A program made the translations under genes and the position numbers. From Flagellimonas aequoris (GTDB lineage Bacteria > Bacteroidota > Bacteroidia > Flavobacteriales > Flavobacteriaceae): a stretch of DNA of 64,000 nucleotides. The notes beneath the pieces were generated by a model that searched no databases, was not told where the DNA came from, and worked only from the letters and a program-made list of their open reading frames with translations. The DNA lies in NCBI RefSeq assembly GCF_003584165.1, contig NZ_QXFJ01000011.1, forward strand, positions 80,664 through 144,663. Direction: 5' to 3'. This document shows positions 21,172 to 28,445 of this stretch, piece after piece. How positions within the stretch are numbered: position 1 is the stretch's first letter; each line of letters opens with the position of its first letter.

Positions 21172-21528
21172 GTGGGAAAAATTAAGCTAAAGAACATCCG
21201 TATCCACTCCAACCATGGTTGTTTAAAGGAAGAAATGCTCATCGGTAGCGACTATCGGGTAGACCTTGAAGTGACCGCCGATCTTGCCCGACCTGCTTTA
21301 TCTGACAAGCTAGACGAAACAGTAGACTATGTGCACCTCAACAACATTGTAAAAGAAGAAATGTCCGTGCGTTCCAACCTGTTGGAACATGTTGCCAAAC
21401 GTATCATTGATCGCATTCTTGAGGAGATTTTGGAAGTGACCGAAGTTGAGGTTGAGGTAGCAAAAATAAATCCGCCCATAGGCGGAGATGTGGAGAGTGT
21501 TTCGGTGAAACTCGGATTTACTCGATGA
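21172..21528 (+). CDS. folB: Dihydroneopterin aldolase
   Basis: Folate pathway enzyme that cleaves 7,8-dihydroneopterin to 6-hydroxymethyl-dihydropterin and glycolaldehyde. The 118-residue length is normal. Visible family features are the N-terminal IHSNHGCLKEE (helix with the conserved Gly after the pterin-binding region), ETVDYVHL with the Asp-Tyr pair, SNLLEHVAKRIIDRI and the C-terminal KINPPIGGDVESVSV. The catalytic Lys position corresponds to the VEVEVAKINPP segment. The start is GTG: no ATG lies nearby and the family begins with GKIxLKNIRxxxxHG, so GTG at 21172 is favoured. It has its own promoter just upstream and is followed by a tRNA-Cys pair. Confidence 0.93.
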   Translation: MGKIKLKNIRIHSNHGCLKEEMLIGSDYRVDLEVTADLARPALSDKLDETVDYVHLNNIVKEEMSVRSNLLEHVAKRIIDRILEEILEVTEVEVEVAKINPPIGGDVESVSVKLGFTR

Positions 21529-21567
21529 AACGCAGCTTTTTAAAAGCTGGTAATGTTAAACTTTTTT

Positions 21568-21575
21568 TAATTTTG
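21568..21575 (+). promoter_or_regulatory. -7 box (TAATTTTG) for the first tRNA-Cys-like gene
   Basis: A perfect TAnnTTTG sits 14 bases before the acceptor stem of the first tRNA. No clear TTG is seen at -33. Confidence 0.5.
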
Positions 21576-21589
21576 TCTACAACTAAAAC

Positions 21590-21661
21590 GGCATTGTGGT
21601 CGAATTGGATAGACAAGGTCCCGCAAGGATTTTTATGGTGGTTCGAGTCCACCCGATGCCT
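21590..21661 (+). tRNA. tRNA-Cys-like (GCA), divergent copy with C33
   Basis: Folds as a full cloverleaf. The acceptor GGCATTG pairs with CGATGCC (one G-T), the D stem is GTC/GAC with GG in the loop, and the T arm GGTGG/CCACC is perfect with TTCGAGT. The anticodon stem AGGTC/GATTT has two G-T wobbles, and its loop CCGCAAG gives anticodon GCA. Position 33 is C instead of the nearly universal U, and the D loop differs from the second copy. No CCA is encoded. It has its own -7 box. It may be a functional variant, a regulatory decoy or an early pseudogene. Confidence 0.7.
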
Positions 21662-21738
21662 CAAAGATAAACTTTTTATTAAAGTTATCCCTCTACTTAT
21701 TTAGATAATTTACAGTCTAAAAATTCATAAAATATTTA

Positions 21739-21746
21739 TAGCTTTG
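21739..21746 (+). promoter_or_regulatory. -7 box (TAGCTTTG) for tRNA-Cys
   Basis: A perfect TAnnTTTG sits 11 bases before the second tRNA, so the two tRNAs appear to be separately transcribed. Confidence 0.5.
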
Positions 21747-21757
21747 CCAACCTAATT

Positions 21758-21828
21758 GGCATCGTGGCCGAGTGGCTAGGCAGAGCTCTGCAAAAGCTTG
21801 TACAGCGGTTCGAATCCGCTCGATGCCT
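21758..21828 (+). tRNA. tRNA-Cys (GCA)
   Basis: Canonical cloverleaf: acceptor GGCATCG/CGATGCC, anticodon stem GAGCT/AGCTT with loop CTGCAAA (U33 and anticodon GCA), T arm AGCGG/CCGCT with TTCGAAT. No CCA is encoded. A strong terminator follows directly. This copy has all expected tRNA-Cys features. Confidence 0.95.
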
Positions 21829-21829
21829 C

Positions 21830-21858
21830 AAAACCCAGTACTTTGTGCTGGGTTTTTT
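21830..21858 (+). terminator. Intrinsic terminator after tRNA-Cys
   Basis: AAAACCCAG (21830-21838) pairs with CTGGGTTTT (21848-21856), followed by more T. Its A-tract also lets it serve the convergent LysE-family gene ending at 21860. Confidence 0.85.
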
Positions 21859-21859
21859 G

Positions 21860-22522
21860 TTATATCTTTTCTATTTTCTCTATTTCGTCCTTGATGTCGA
21901 ACCTGTCCTTTGGAAGAAAACCTTTGGTAATCAATACAATACCACAGATAATCAAAATGATACCGAGTCCTTTTTTGATGAGTACGATCCGTTCCTGGGT
22001 AAGATAACGTTTCAATTGTTTCGCCAAAATAATCTTTAAAAGATCTGTCCCGAAATACACCAAAATCACCGTACTGAAGAAGACGAACATCCTATTGGGG
22101 TCATTATCCAAACTTGGACCAACAACTATTATCAACCCCAACCAAAAGGCCAAAACCCCAATATTGATGAAATTCAATAAAAATCCCTTGGCTAAAAGAC
22201 CCAGATACGTTCCTTTAGTTGCCTTTACATTGGCCCTTTTCTTTGCTTTTTTCACAAAAAGGAAGATGCCATATACCAGAAGGATCATACCACCGAAAAC
22301 AAAGAGCCCAGGTTGGTTACTCAAATTTTCCAACAGTTGAAAACTACTGAAATAGGCAATGGTCAAAAAAACAATATCCGCTATAATTACTCCTATATCC
22401 AAACTTACCCCAGCCCTAAATCCTTTTGTGGCACTGGTCTCCAGCAATACAAAAAACACCGGGCCTATCATAAAGCTCAACAAAAATCCCAGAGGGATTG
22501 CTGTTTGGATATCTTCAATCAT
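21860..22522 (-). CDS. LysE/RhtB-family exporter
   Basis: A 220-residue inner-membrane protein with about six hydrophobic segments and the LysE-family N-terminus: PLGFLLSFMIGPVFFVLLETSATKGFRAG, i.e. the G-P-x-x-x-x-x-x-x-x-x-x-G-x-x-x-G pattern at the end of helix 1 and in the following loop. A basic cytoplasmic loop (KKAKKRANVKATKG) separates the two halves, and the second half starts with GFLLNFINIGVLAFW. Family members export amino acids or related small molecules; the substrate cannot be read from sequence. Its stop is shared with the tRNA-Cys terminator region, and it lies 2 bases downstream of the head-GIN gene, which is on the same strand, so co-transcription is likely. Confidence 0.88.
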   Translation of the reverse strand: MIEDIQTAIPLGFLLSFMIGPVFFVLLETSATKGFRAGVSLDIGVIIADIVFLTIAYFSSFQLLENLSNQPGLFVFGGMILLVYGIFLFVKKAKKRANVKATKGTYLGLLAKGFLLNFINIGVLAFWLGLIIVVGPSLDNDPNRMFVFFSTVILVYFGTDLLKIILAKQLKRYLTQERIVLIKKGLGIILIICGIVLITKGFLPKDRFDIKDEIEKIEKI

Positions 22523-22524
22523 TT

Positions 22525-23205
22525 TTAATGTACTCTTTTTACTTTTCCGCCAAATAAAGTCTGTTCATCCATTTTTTTTGGGTCTCCATAGACCAACACC
22601 TCACCACCCGCCTTTACATTGGCCTTAACATAATCCGTGGCATAAATTTCAGCACTCCCCCCTGCATTTACGCTGATGGTGGTGAACTTCGTCTTAAAAG
22701 TCTTTCCTGTATAAATACCACCAGTGTTGATGATGACATCTTGCGTATTGGAAAAACCACCGGTCAATATCTTACCTCCTGAAACTGCTTTTATCAACAA
22801 TTGGTCCACTTGGCAGTTGATTTCCAATTCTCCTCCTTCCTGTGCCTTAAGTTCTAAAATTTCATGCACATAGGTACCATCCGAGGAAATTCTGGCATCT
22901 TCGTTCACATCGATTACTACCAGTTCTTCTGTGTGATACAAATCCACATAGGTACGGTACCCACTAAAGATTTTGTCTATTTCCATCCGGATTTTGAGCA
23001 CCCCATCATTGTTCACAATGGCCACTTTATCTGTGTTGGCTCCCGTAATCACCGCTTTGTTTTCTTTTCCTTTGATAAGATTTATGGAAAGTCCATCAAA
23101 ACCTTTTACCTCCGTAAACTTTTGTAGGTTCTTTGTTACGGTTGCTTCCTGTGCCTGCACACAGGAAAAGATTAGGAACAACATAACAAGTGTAATTTGT
23201 TTCAT
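22525..23205 (-). CDS. Head-GIN-domain (DUF2807) exported protein
   Basis: A 226-residue exported protein with signal peptide 1-18 (ending CVQA). The rest is a right-handed beta-helix-like run of short strands, with the DUF2807 signature GFDGLSINLIKGKENKAVITGANTD near the start and repeated GGxxxIxxxxxQxxxLxIxAxxGGxI turns, ending with GGEVLVYGDP. In Bacteroidota these proteins are usually periplasmic or surface-associated and of unknown function; the autotransporter-adhesin label in databases is a domain name, not proof of adhesion. It is 2 bases upstream of the LysE-family gene and 52 bases downstream of RNase R. Confidence 0.87.
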   Translation of the reverse strand: MKQITLVMLFLIFSCVQAQEATVTKNLQKFTEVKGFDGLSINLIKGKENKAVITGANTDKVAIVNNDGVLKIRMEIDKIFSGYRTYVDLYHTEELVVIDVNEDARISSDGTYVHEILELKAQEGGELEINCQVDQLLIKAVSGGKILTGGFSNTQDVIINTGGIYTGKTFKTKFTTISVNAGGSAEIYATDYVKANVKAGGEVLVYGDPKKMDEQTLFGGKVKRVH

Positions 23206-23257
23206 GTTATAAAAATTTGGTTCTCAATAGGATAACAAATTTTATTCCAAAATAGTA

Positions 23258-25441
23258 TCATTCCCTTTTACCAATCAACGAAAAGTCGAGGTGTCTTTTC
23301 AACAAATCGGTATCCTTCACCATAACATACACCTCGTCTCCCAACTGGTACATGCGCTTGGTCCGTTCCCCGATAATGGCATATTGGCGTTCATCAAAAA
23401 TGTAATAATCATCCCGAATATCCCTAATCCTGACCATTCCCTCACATTTGTTTTCAATGATTTCCACATAAATGCCCCATTCGGTCACTCCGGAAATAAC
23501 ACCCAAAAACTCTTGATCCTTATGGTCCTGCATAAACTTGATCTGCATGTATTTTACAGAATCACGTTCCGCGTTGGCTGCCAACAGTTCCATATCGGAG
23601 GAATGCTTGCATTTTTCTTCATAAATCACGGCCTTGGGTTGTTGGCCTCCATCCAAATAATGCTGCAATAATCGGTGCACCATCACATCCGGATACCTTC
23701 TGATGGGTGAAGTAAAATGCGTGTAATAATCAAAGCCCAGACCGTAATGGCCAATGTTCTCCGTGGCATAGATGGCTTTGCTCATACTGCGGATGGCCAA
23801 AGTATCCACCAAGTTTTGTTCCTTCTTGCCCTTAACATCCTCCAATAACTGGTTCAGGGACTTATTGATGCTCTTTCTATCCTTCAGGTTGATACTATGT
23901 CCGAATCTGGAAATAACACCGTTCAAAGCCATTAATTTTTCCTCATCTGGCTTGTCGTGCACCCTGTAGACAAACGTTTTTTTCTGCTTTCCGATGAATT
24001 CGGCCACCTTTCTATTCGCCAATAGCATAAATTCCTCTATCAACTTATTGGCATCCTTCGCTTCTTTGAAATACACACTTTCAGGCTCGCCGTTTTCGGA
24101 GAGGTTGAATTTTACCTCGATTTTATCAAAAGAAATGGCCCCTGCATCCATACGTGCCTTGCGCATAATCTTGGCCAATCTATCAAAAGTGAGGATGGCA
24201 TCCACGATTTCATTCGAAACTGAATAGGCATTGCCCCGGATGGAAATTTCTTCCGGAATCCGGGCACCACCGGTTTCTATGATATGCTGTGCCTCTTCAT
24301 AAGCAAACCGTTCATTGGAATTGATAACGGTCCGTCCGAACCACTGGTCCACCACTTTGCCTTTTTCGTCCATTTCAAAAACAGCGGAAAATGTATATTT
24401 TTCTTCGTTTGGCCTAAGCGAACAAGCCAAATTTGACAAAACCTCTGGCAACATGGGAACCACTCTATCCACCAAATACACCGAAGTGGCCCTTTCATAA
24501 GCTTCTTCTTCCAACACGGTACCCAATTCTACATAATGGGAAACATCGGCAATGTGGATCCCTATTTCGTAATGACCATTTTCCATTTTCTGAAAGGAAA
24601 GGGCATCATCAAAATCCTTGGCATCCTTGGGATCTATGGTAAAGGTGAGTACCTCGCGCATGTCCCTTCGTTTGGCAATTTCAGATGCCTTGATAGAGGT
24701 ATCCAACGTTTTAGCAAACTGTTCCACTTCATATGGGAACTCATAAGGCAGCCCATATTCCGCTAAAATCGCGTGGATTTCCGTATTGTGTTCTCCTGGT
24801 TTGCCCAATACTTCCACTATTTCCCCGTATGGAGATTCGGCGTCATCTGGCCAATCGCCAAGGTTAACCAACACTTTATCGCCATCTTCGGCTTTCTTGA
24901 GCTTTTCCAAGGGTACGAAAATGTCCGTATACATCCGGGAATCGGTTGGTCTTACAAAAGCAAAGCGCTTCTGTTTATCCACAATACCCACATAGGAACT
25001 CTTTTTACGCTCCAATACTTTTGATATTTCACCTTCTGGCTTTTTGCCCTTTCGACTAGGTTTCAGGAACACTTCCACGGTATCACCATGGAAAGCCTTG
25101 TTCAATCTATTGTTTGGAATAAAGATGTCCTGATCCAGCTCATCAACGATTACATAGGCATTTCCGCTGGAGGTCAAATCCACCTTTCCCGTAAAATACG
25201 TATGCAAGGTGGGTTTCTTTTGATACTTGCCGCGTTCCACTTCCACTATGCGATCGGTAGCCTTCAGCTGGCCCAAACGCTTGATCAGTTCGTTTCTATC
25301 CTGGGTATCTGTAATATCTAATTTTGATGCTATTTGCTTGTAATTGAAGCTTTTTGAAGGTTCCTTTTCCAGAACCGTGAAAATGCCTTTCGTTATCTCA
25401 TTCTTCCTCTGACCTTTGGCCCTCTTCTTTTTCTTTGACAT
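23258..25441 (-). CDS. rnr: Ribonuclease R
   Basis: A 3'-5' processive exoribonuclease of the RNB family that degrades structured RNA. The 727-residue length is normal. Visible domains are a basic N-terminus with winged helix (about 10-70), two cold-shock OB folds (about 75-230), the RNB catalytic core from about 260 with DPKDAKDFDDALS at about 268-281 carrying the metal-binding aspartates, HIADVSHYV, and TSPIRRYPDVMVHR, then a C-terminal S1 domain (GVISGVTEWGIYVEI). The basic tail seen in many homologues is short here (HLDFSLIGKRE). It begins the leftward transcript away from a 593-base AT-rich intergenic region. Upstream is a near-consensus TATTTTTC -7 box. Confidence 0.97.
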   Translation of the reverse strand: MSKKKKRAKGQRKNEITKGIFTVLEKEPSKSFNYKQIASKLDITDTQDRNELIKRLGQLKATDRIVEVERGKYQKKPTLHTYFTGKVDLTSSGNAYVIVDELDQDIFIPNNRLNKAFHGDTVEVFLKPSRKGKKPEGEISKVLERKKSSYVGIVDKQKRFAFVRPTDSRMYTDIFVPLEKLKKAEDGDKVLVNLGDWPDDAESPYGEIVEVLGKPGEHNTEIHAILAEYGLPYEFPYEVEQFAKTLDTSIKASEIAKRRDMREVLTFTIDPKDAKDFDDALSFQKMENGHYEIGIHIADVSHYVELGTVLEEEAYERATSVYLVDRVVPMLPEVLSNLACSLRPNEEKYTFSAVFEMDEKGKVVDQWFGRTVINSNERFAYEEAQHIIETGGARIPEEISIRGNAYSVSNEIVDAILTFDRLAKIMRKARMDAGAISFDKIEVKFNLSENGEPESVYFKEAKDANKLIEEFMLLANRKVAEFIGKQKKTFVYRVHDKPDEEKLMALNGVISRFGHSINLKDRKSINKSLNQLLEDVKGKKEQNLVDTLAIRSMSKAIYATENIGHYGLGFDYYTHFTSPIRRYPDVMVHRLLQHYLDGGQQPKAVIYEEKCKHSSDMELLAANAERDSVKYMQIKFMQDHKDQEFLGVISGVTEWGIYVEIIENKCEGMVRIRDIRDDYYIFDERQYAIIGERTKRMYQLGDEVYVMVKDTDLLKRHLDFSLIGKRE

Positions 25442-25796
25442 TTACGTCCTTATTTTTTTGAAAAATACGAATTATAATTCTTGGCCCACAAGGATTGATA
25501 CAGGAATCACAAACAATACGTTCTTATCAACAATTATCAATAGTATCTTTTTTCTTCTTTCTTTAAATTTTAAAAAATGATGATGATGATGTATTGTTGA
25601 AATGTGGAATAAAATTTTGAACCAAATATTGCTTTGAACAGTGAAAAAAGTTTGTTCACAATTTTTCAGACCGAAAGAAATATAAGAATCAAGCCTTTAG
25701 AAATGTTATCCACGATTTTTAATAAGCGTTTTCAACATCAATTTATTGAAAAGTAAATGTATCCTTAATGTTAATTAGAGGGATAAAATGTTTCAT

Positions 25797-25954
25797 ATAG
25801 GTTGATTAATTTTTAATGGAATATCGGCTCAACATTAAGAATTTATTTTAAGTGATCCATTTTTTGTAAAATCAAAATATAGTTACTGATATTTTTCTTT
25901 AAAAAATGAACAAAAAAGGCAGATTGTTAATAGGTTGTTTTTTAATGGAATATC
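25797..25954 (+). repeat. Pair of imperfect direct repeats upstream of rpiB
   Basis: Copy 1 at 25797-25825 and copy 2 at 25930-25954 both start ATAGGTTG and end TTTTTAATGGAATATC; copy 1 has four extra bases between these blocks. The last 16 bases are identical. The two are about 130 bases apart in an otherwise low-complexity AT-rich region. Confidence 0.7.
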
Positions 25955-26000
25955 AACTTTTGGTGATTTTTATGAACACCCTCACATAAGAAAGATATTG

Positions 26001-26008
26001 TACCTTTG
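26001..26008 (+). promoter_or_regulatory. -7 box (TACCTTTG) for rpiB
   Basis: Perfect TAnnTTTG, 26 bases before the rpiB ATG. No good TTG at the usual upstream distance. Confidence 0.5.
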
Positions 26009-26034
26009 TTAAGTATCCTCAAAATACTAAAACC

Positions 26035-26466
26035 ATGAAAATTTCTATAGGAAATGACCACGCCGGAACTGATTATAAACTGGCCATAGTGGGGCTTTTA
26101 AAATCAAAGGGAATAGAGGTAATCAACTACGGAACCGATGGTACCGATAGTGTGGATTATCCTGATTTTACCCATCCCGTTGCTACTGATGTGGAAGAAG
26201 GTAGGGTAGATTATGGTATCGTAATCTGTGGAAGCGGTAACGGTGCCACCATGACCATCAACAAACATCAAAAAGTAAGGGGAGCTCTTTGTTGGACCAA
26301 GGAAATTACCCAATTGGCACGGGAACATAATGATGCCAATATTTTGAGTCTTCCTGCGCGTTTTATTGCATTGCCACAGGCATTGGACATGGTGGAAACT
26401 TTCTTGAACACCGAATTTGCCGGCGGCAGACATGAACGTAGGATAGAGAAAATTCCCTGCAGTTAA
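26035..26466 (+). CDS. rpiB: Ribose-5-phosphate isomerase B
   Basis: Interconverts ribose-5-phosphate and ribulose-5-phosphate in the pentose phosphate pathway. The 143-residue protein is the normal size for RpiB. It carries NDHAG with His9, the DYPDF motif, and ICGSGNGATMTINKH, where Cys65 is the expected catalytic base and the following glycines form the anion hole; REHNDANILSLPARF is the second family signature. It is followed 6 bases later by the CDF transporter gene and then by an overlapping acetyltransferase, so the three probably form one transcript. Identification is secure; allose-phosphate activity cannot be excluded. Confidence 0.95.
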   Translation: MKISIGNDHAGTDYKLAIVGLLKSKGIEVINYGTDGTDSVDYPDFTHPVATDVEEGRVDYGIVICGSGNGATMTINKHQKVRGALCWTKEITQLAREHNDANILSLPARFIALPQALDMVETFLNTEFAGGRHERRIEKIPCS

Positions 26467-26472
26467 AAAACT

Positions 26473-27396
26473 ATGGCACACCACCATCATCACAATCATA
26501 GCCATTCACATGCCCATCCCGATCTAAAGGGAAGGAACCTGCTTATTTCCATCTTTTTGAACATCGCCATTACGGTGTCGCAAATTGTGGGCGGACTTAT
26601 TTCAGGTAGTTTGGCTTTATTGTCGGATGCCTTGCACAATTTTAGTGATGTACTCTCCTTGGTCATCAGTTATGCGGCTACCAAACTGGGGAAAAAGAAA
26701 GCCTGCAAAGAGAAGACATTTGGTTATAAACGAGCCGAGATCATGGCCGCTTTCGTGAATGCCGCGACTTTGGTGGTTGTGGCCATCATTTTGATGAAGG
26801 AAGCCGTGGAACGACTCTTTCAACCACAACCTATCGAATCCAATCTGGTCATCTGGCTTTCCTTGATTGCCATTGCGGGTAACGGTTTCAGTGTGCTGTT
26901 GTTAAAAAAGGATTCGGAGCACAATATGAACATGAAGTCGGCCTATCTACATTTACTGACCGACATGATGGCTTCGGTAGCGGTATTGGTCGGTGGTATT
27001 TTGATGAAATTCTATCAAATTTATTGGGTGGATGCCGTATTGACCATGGCCATTGGCGTTTATCTGATTTATATGGGGTATGATCTGTTGAAGGAATCCA
27101 CCCAGGTATTGATGCTCTTTACCCCTAGGACCATTATCATCCAAGATTTGGTAGAATCGATCTGTACCATAGACCGAGTGAAAAACGTACATCATGTGCA
27201 TATTTGGCAACTCAATGAAGATGAGGTACATATGGAAGCCCATATTGATTTTGTAGAGGATATCAAACTTTCGCAGTTCGATGCTATTTTGGAGGAAATC
27301 GAAGAACATCTGTACCACAAACACGGCATCAACCATGTCAACATTCAGCCAGAATTTGATAAGTGCGATTCCAAGAGCGTAATTGTGCAGGATTGA
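26473..27396 (+). CDS. Cation diffusion facilitator (zinc-type efflux transporter)
   Basis: A 307-residue inner-membrane proton/divalent-metal antiporter. The N-terminus is unusually His-rich (MAHHHHHNHSHSHAHPD), typical of zinc-handling members. Six membrane helices follow (about 20-200), with the metal-site pair SDALHNFSDV (His55/Asp59) in helix 2 and HLLTD in helix 5. The C-terminal cytoplasmic domain has VHHVHIWQLNEDEVHMEAHI and CDSKSV, matching the CzcD/ZitB subgroup. It starts 6 bases after rpiB, and its TGA overlaps the ATG of the next gene by one base (TGATG), suggesting translational coupling. Zinc is the most likely substrate, but cobalt or cadmium are possible. Confidence 0.93.
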   Translation: MAHHHHHNHSHSHAHPDLKGRNLLISIFLNIAITVSQIVGGLISGSLALLSDALHNFSDVLSLVISYAATKLGKKKACKEKTFGYKRAEIMAAFVNAATLVVVAIILMKEAVERLFQPQPIESNLVIWLSLIAIAGNGFSVLLLKKDSEHNMNMKSAYLHLLTDMMASVAVLVGGILMKFYQIYWVDAVLTMAIGVYLIYMGYDLLKESTQVLMLFTPRTIIIQDLVESICTIDRVKNVHHVHIWQLNEDEVHMEAHIDFVEDIKLSQFDAILEEIEEHLYHKHGINHVNIQPEFDKCDSKSVIVQD

Positions 27397-27836
27397 TGGA
27401 AATCAGCGTAAAGACCTTTGATGAACTTTCCAATACGGAGCTGTACCAATTGTTAAGGCTTCGCAGCGAGATTTTTGTGGTGGAACAGGATTGTGTATAC
27501 CTGGATTTGGATAACAAAGATCAAAAGGCCCTTCATATTTTTGGAACAAAGAATAATGTAGTGGTAGCCTATACCCGTGTTTTTAAACCAGGGGATTATT
27601 TTAAAAACGCTAGTATTGGCAGGGTAGTGGTGGCTCAGGACCAGCGAAAGTTTGGATATGGAAAAATTATCATGCAAGCTTCCATTGCAGCTGTTGAAGA
27701 AAGGTTTCCGAATACTTCCATAGAAATTTCAGCCCAATCCTATCTTTTGAAATTTTATTCCGATTTGGGATTTGTGGCCTTTGGTGAAGAATATCTCGAA
27801 GACGGCATTCCGCACACCCGCATGCTGAAGAAGTAA
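27396..27836 (+). CDS. ElaA-type GNAT acetyltransferase
   Basis: A 146-residue cytoplasmic GNAT-fold protein. The ElaA-family signature is clear: LYQLLRLRSEIFVVEQDCVYLDLD at about 17-40, then IGRVVVAQDQRKFGYGKIIMQ, in which RKFGYGK is the acetyl-CoA pyrophosphate-binding loop, and a C-terminal EEYLEDGIPHTRM. ElaA proteins have no settled substrate. The ATG at 27396 is chosen because it overlaps the TGA of the transporter gene and gives the family N-terminus MEISVKTFDEL; upstream in-frame codons lie inside the transporter gene. It converges with the accessory restriction-like gene ending one base later. Confidence 0.9.
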   Translation: MEISVKTFDELSNTELYQLLRLRSEIFVVEQDCVYLDLDNKDQKALHIFGTKNNVVVAYTRVFKPGDYFKNASIGRVVVAQDQRKFGYGKIIMQASIAAVEERFPNTSIEISAQSYLLKFYSDLGFVAFGEEYLEDGIPHTRMLKK

Positions 27837-28445
27837 TTATGCCAATCGCTTTGCTACCCCTATTTTCTCCAAAAACTCCAATTTTAGGATAAGGTTGATG
27901 GGTTTTTCAGCCTTGTTTTGGGTAGAAAAGAACAGATAACCCTCCTTTTTGGGATGGAGTTCTTCCAATTCCATTTTACCATGAACCTCTTTATGTACCA
28001 TGGAAATCTCTTTCAAAAATTTTTGGGTAAGCCCCTTCTGGGATAAATGCGCAATCAATTTTTCCCGGTTCACAAAAGTGATGTTGCACGAAGTGAACGT
28101 GTCTTCCTCATCAGAAAAAATGCTGGTCACCAAGGCATAAAAATGGGTCTTTTTGGATTCGTCAAGGAACCAACCTTCATTGATTTTTCCATTTTTCCGA
28201 TAAAACAATTCAAAAGCAAAAGTGGGCAAGCATTCGTTCACATAATCCAACTGGGCCTTTTCATCCACGTAGTATTTTGTGTTGTTTCTGAGGTCGGTTA
28301 ATATAAGGTCCACGCCCGTTTTTTGTAATCTCAGGTCAGAAATACGCTCAAAACCATAGTGTTTCAAGCGATTTTTGTAATAGTGATCCAATAAGGGGGT
28401 TAATTTTTTTTCTTTGGATAAGTCTGCTTTAAAATGACTCTTCAA
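27837..28445 (-). CDS. Candidate type II restriction endonuclease (PD-(D/E)XK-like), methyltransferase partner
   Basis: A 202-residue protein not recognised as a named family. Residues 44-63 read GVD followed by a hydrophobic strand and then VDEK: Asp46 and Asp61/Glu62-Lys63 are spaced like the metal-binding core of PD-(D/E)XK nucleases. It begins with TTG at 28445 inside the end of the cytosine methyltransferase gene (17-base overlap), the usual arrangement of translationally coupled modification and restriction genes. No ATG lies near the start. The stop touches the core gene elaA-like by one base, marking the left end of the accessory segment. The restriction function is inferred from position and motif; the recognition sequence is unknown. 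Confidence 0.6.
   Translation of the reverse strand: MKSHFKADLSKEKKLTPLLDHYYKNRLKHYGFERISDLRLQKTGVDLILTDLRNNTKYYVDEKAQLDYVNECLPTFAFELFYRKNGKINEGWFLDESKKTHFYALVTSIFSDEEDTFTSCNITFVNREKLIAHLSQKGLTQKFLKEISMVHKEVHGKMELEELHPKKEGYLFFSTQNKAEKPINLILKLEFLEKIGVAKRLA

Larger units (their letters stand above)
25442..26034. other. AT-rich 593-base divergent intergenic region with DnaA-box-like sites
   Basis: No gene is visible. It lies between leftward rnr and rightward rpiB. It contains TTATCAACA (25524-25532) and TTATCCACG (25706-25714), each one mismatch from TTATCCACA, and weaker TTATCAATA (25534-25542) and TTGTTCACA (25652-25660). It also has a short ATGATGATGATG run near 25577 and two copies of a longer direct repeat (separate entry). 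It could be an ordinary regulatory region or a replication origin; gene orientation is divergent around it, but the big spr operon runs towards it. Confidence 0.4.

Noticed and set aside
21532..21549. Terminator after folB (CAGCTTTT...AAAAGCTG)
   Set aside because: The hairpin is short and is not followed directly by a T run; at best a weak terminator.
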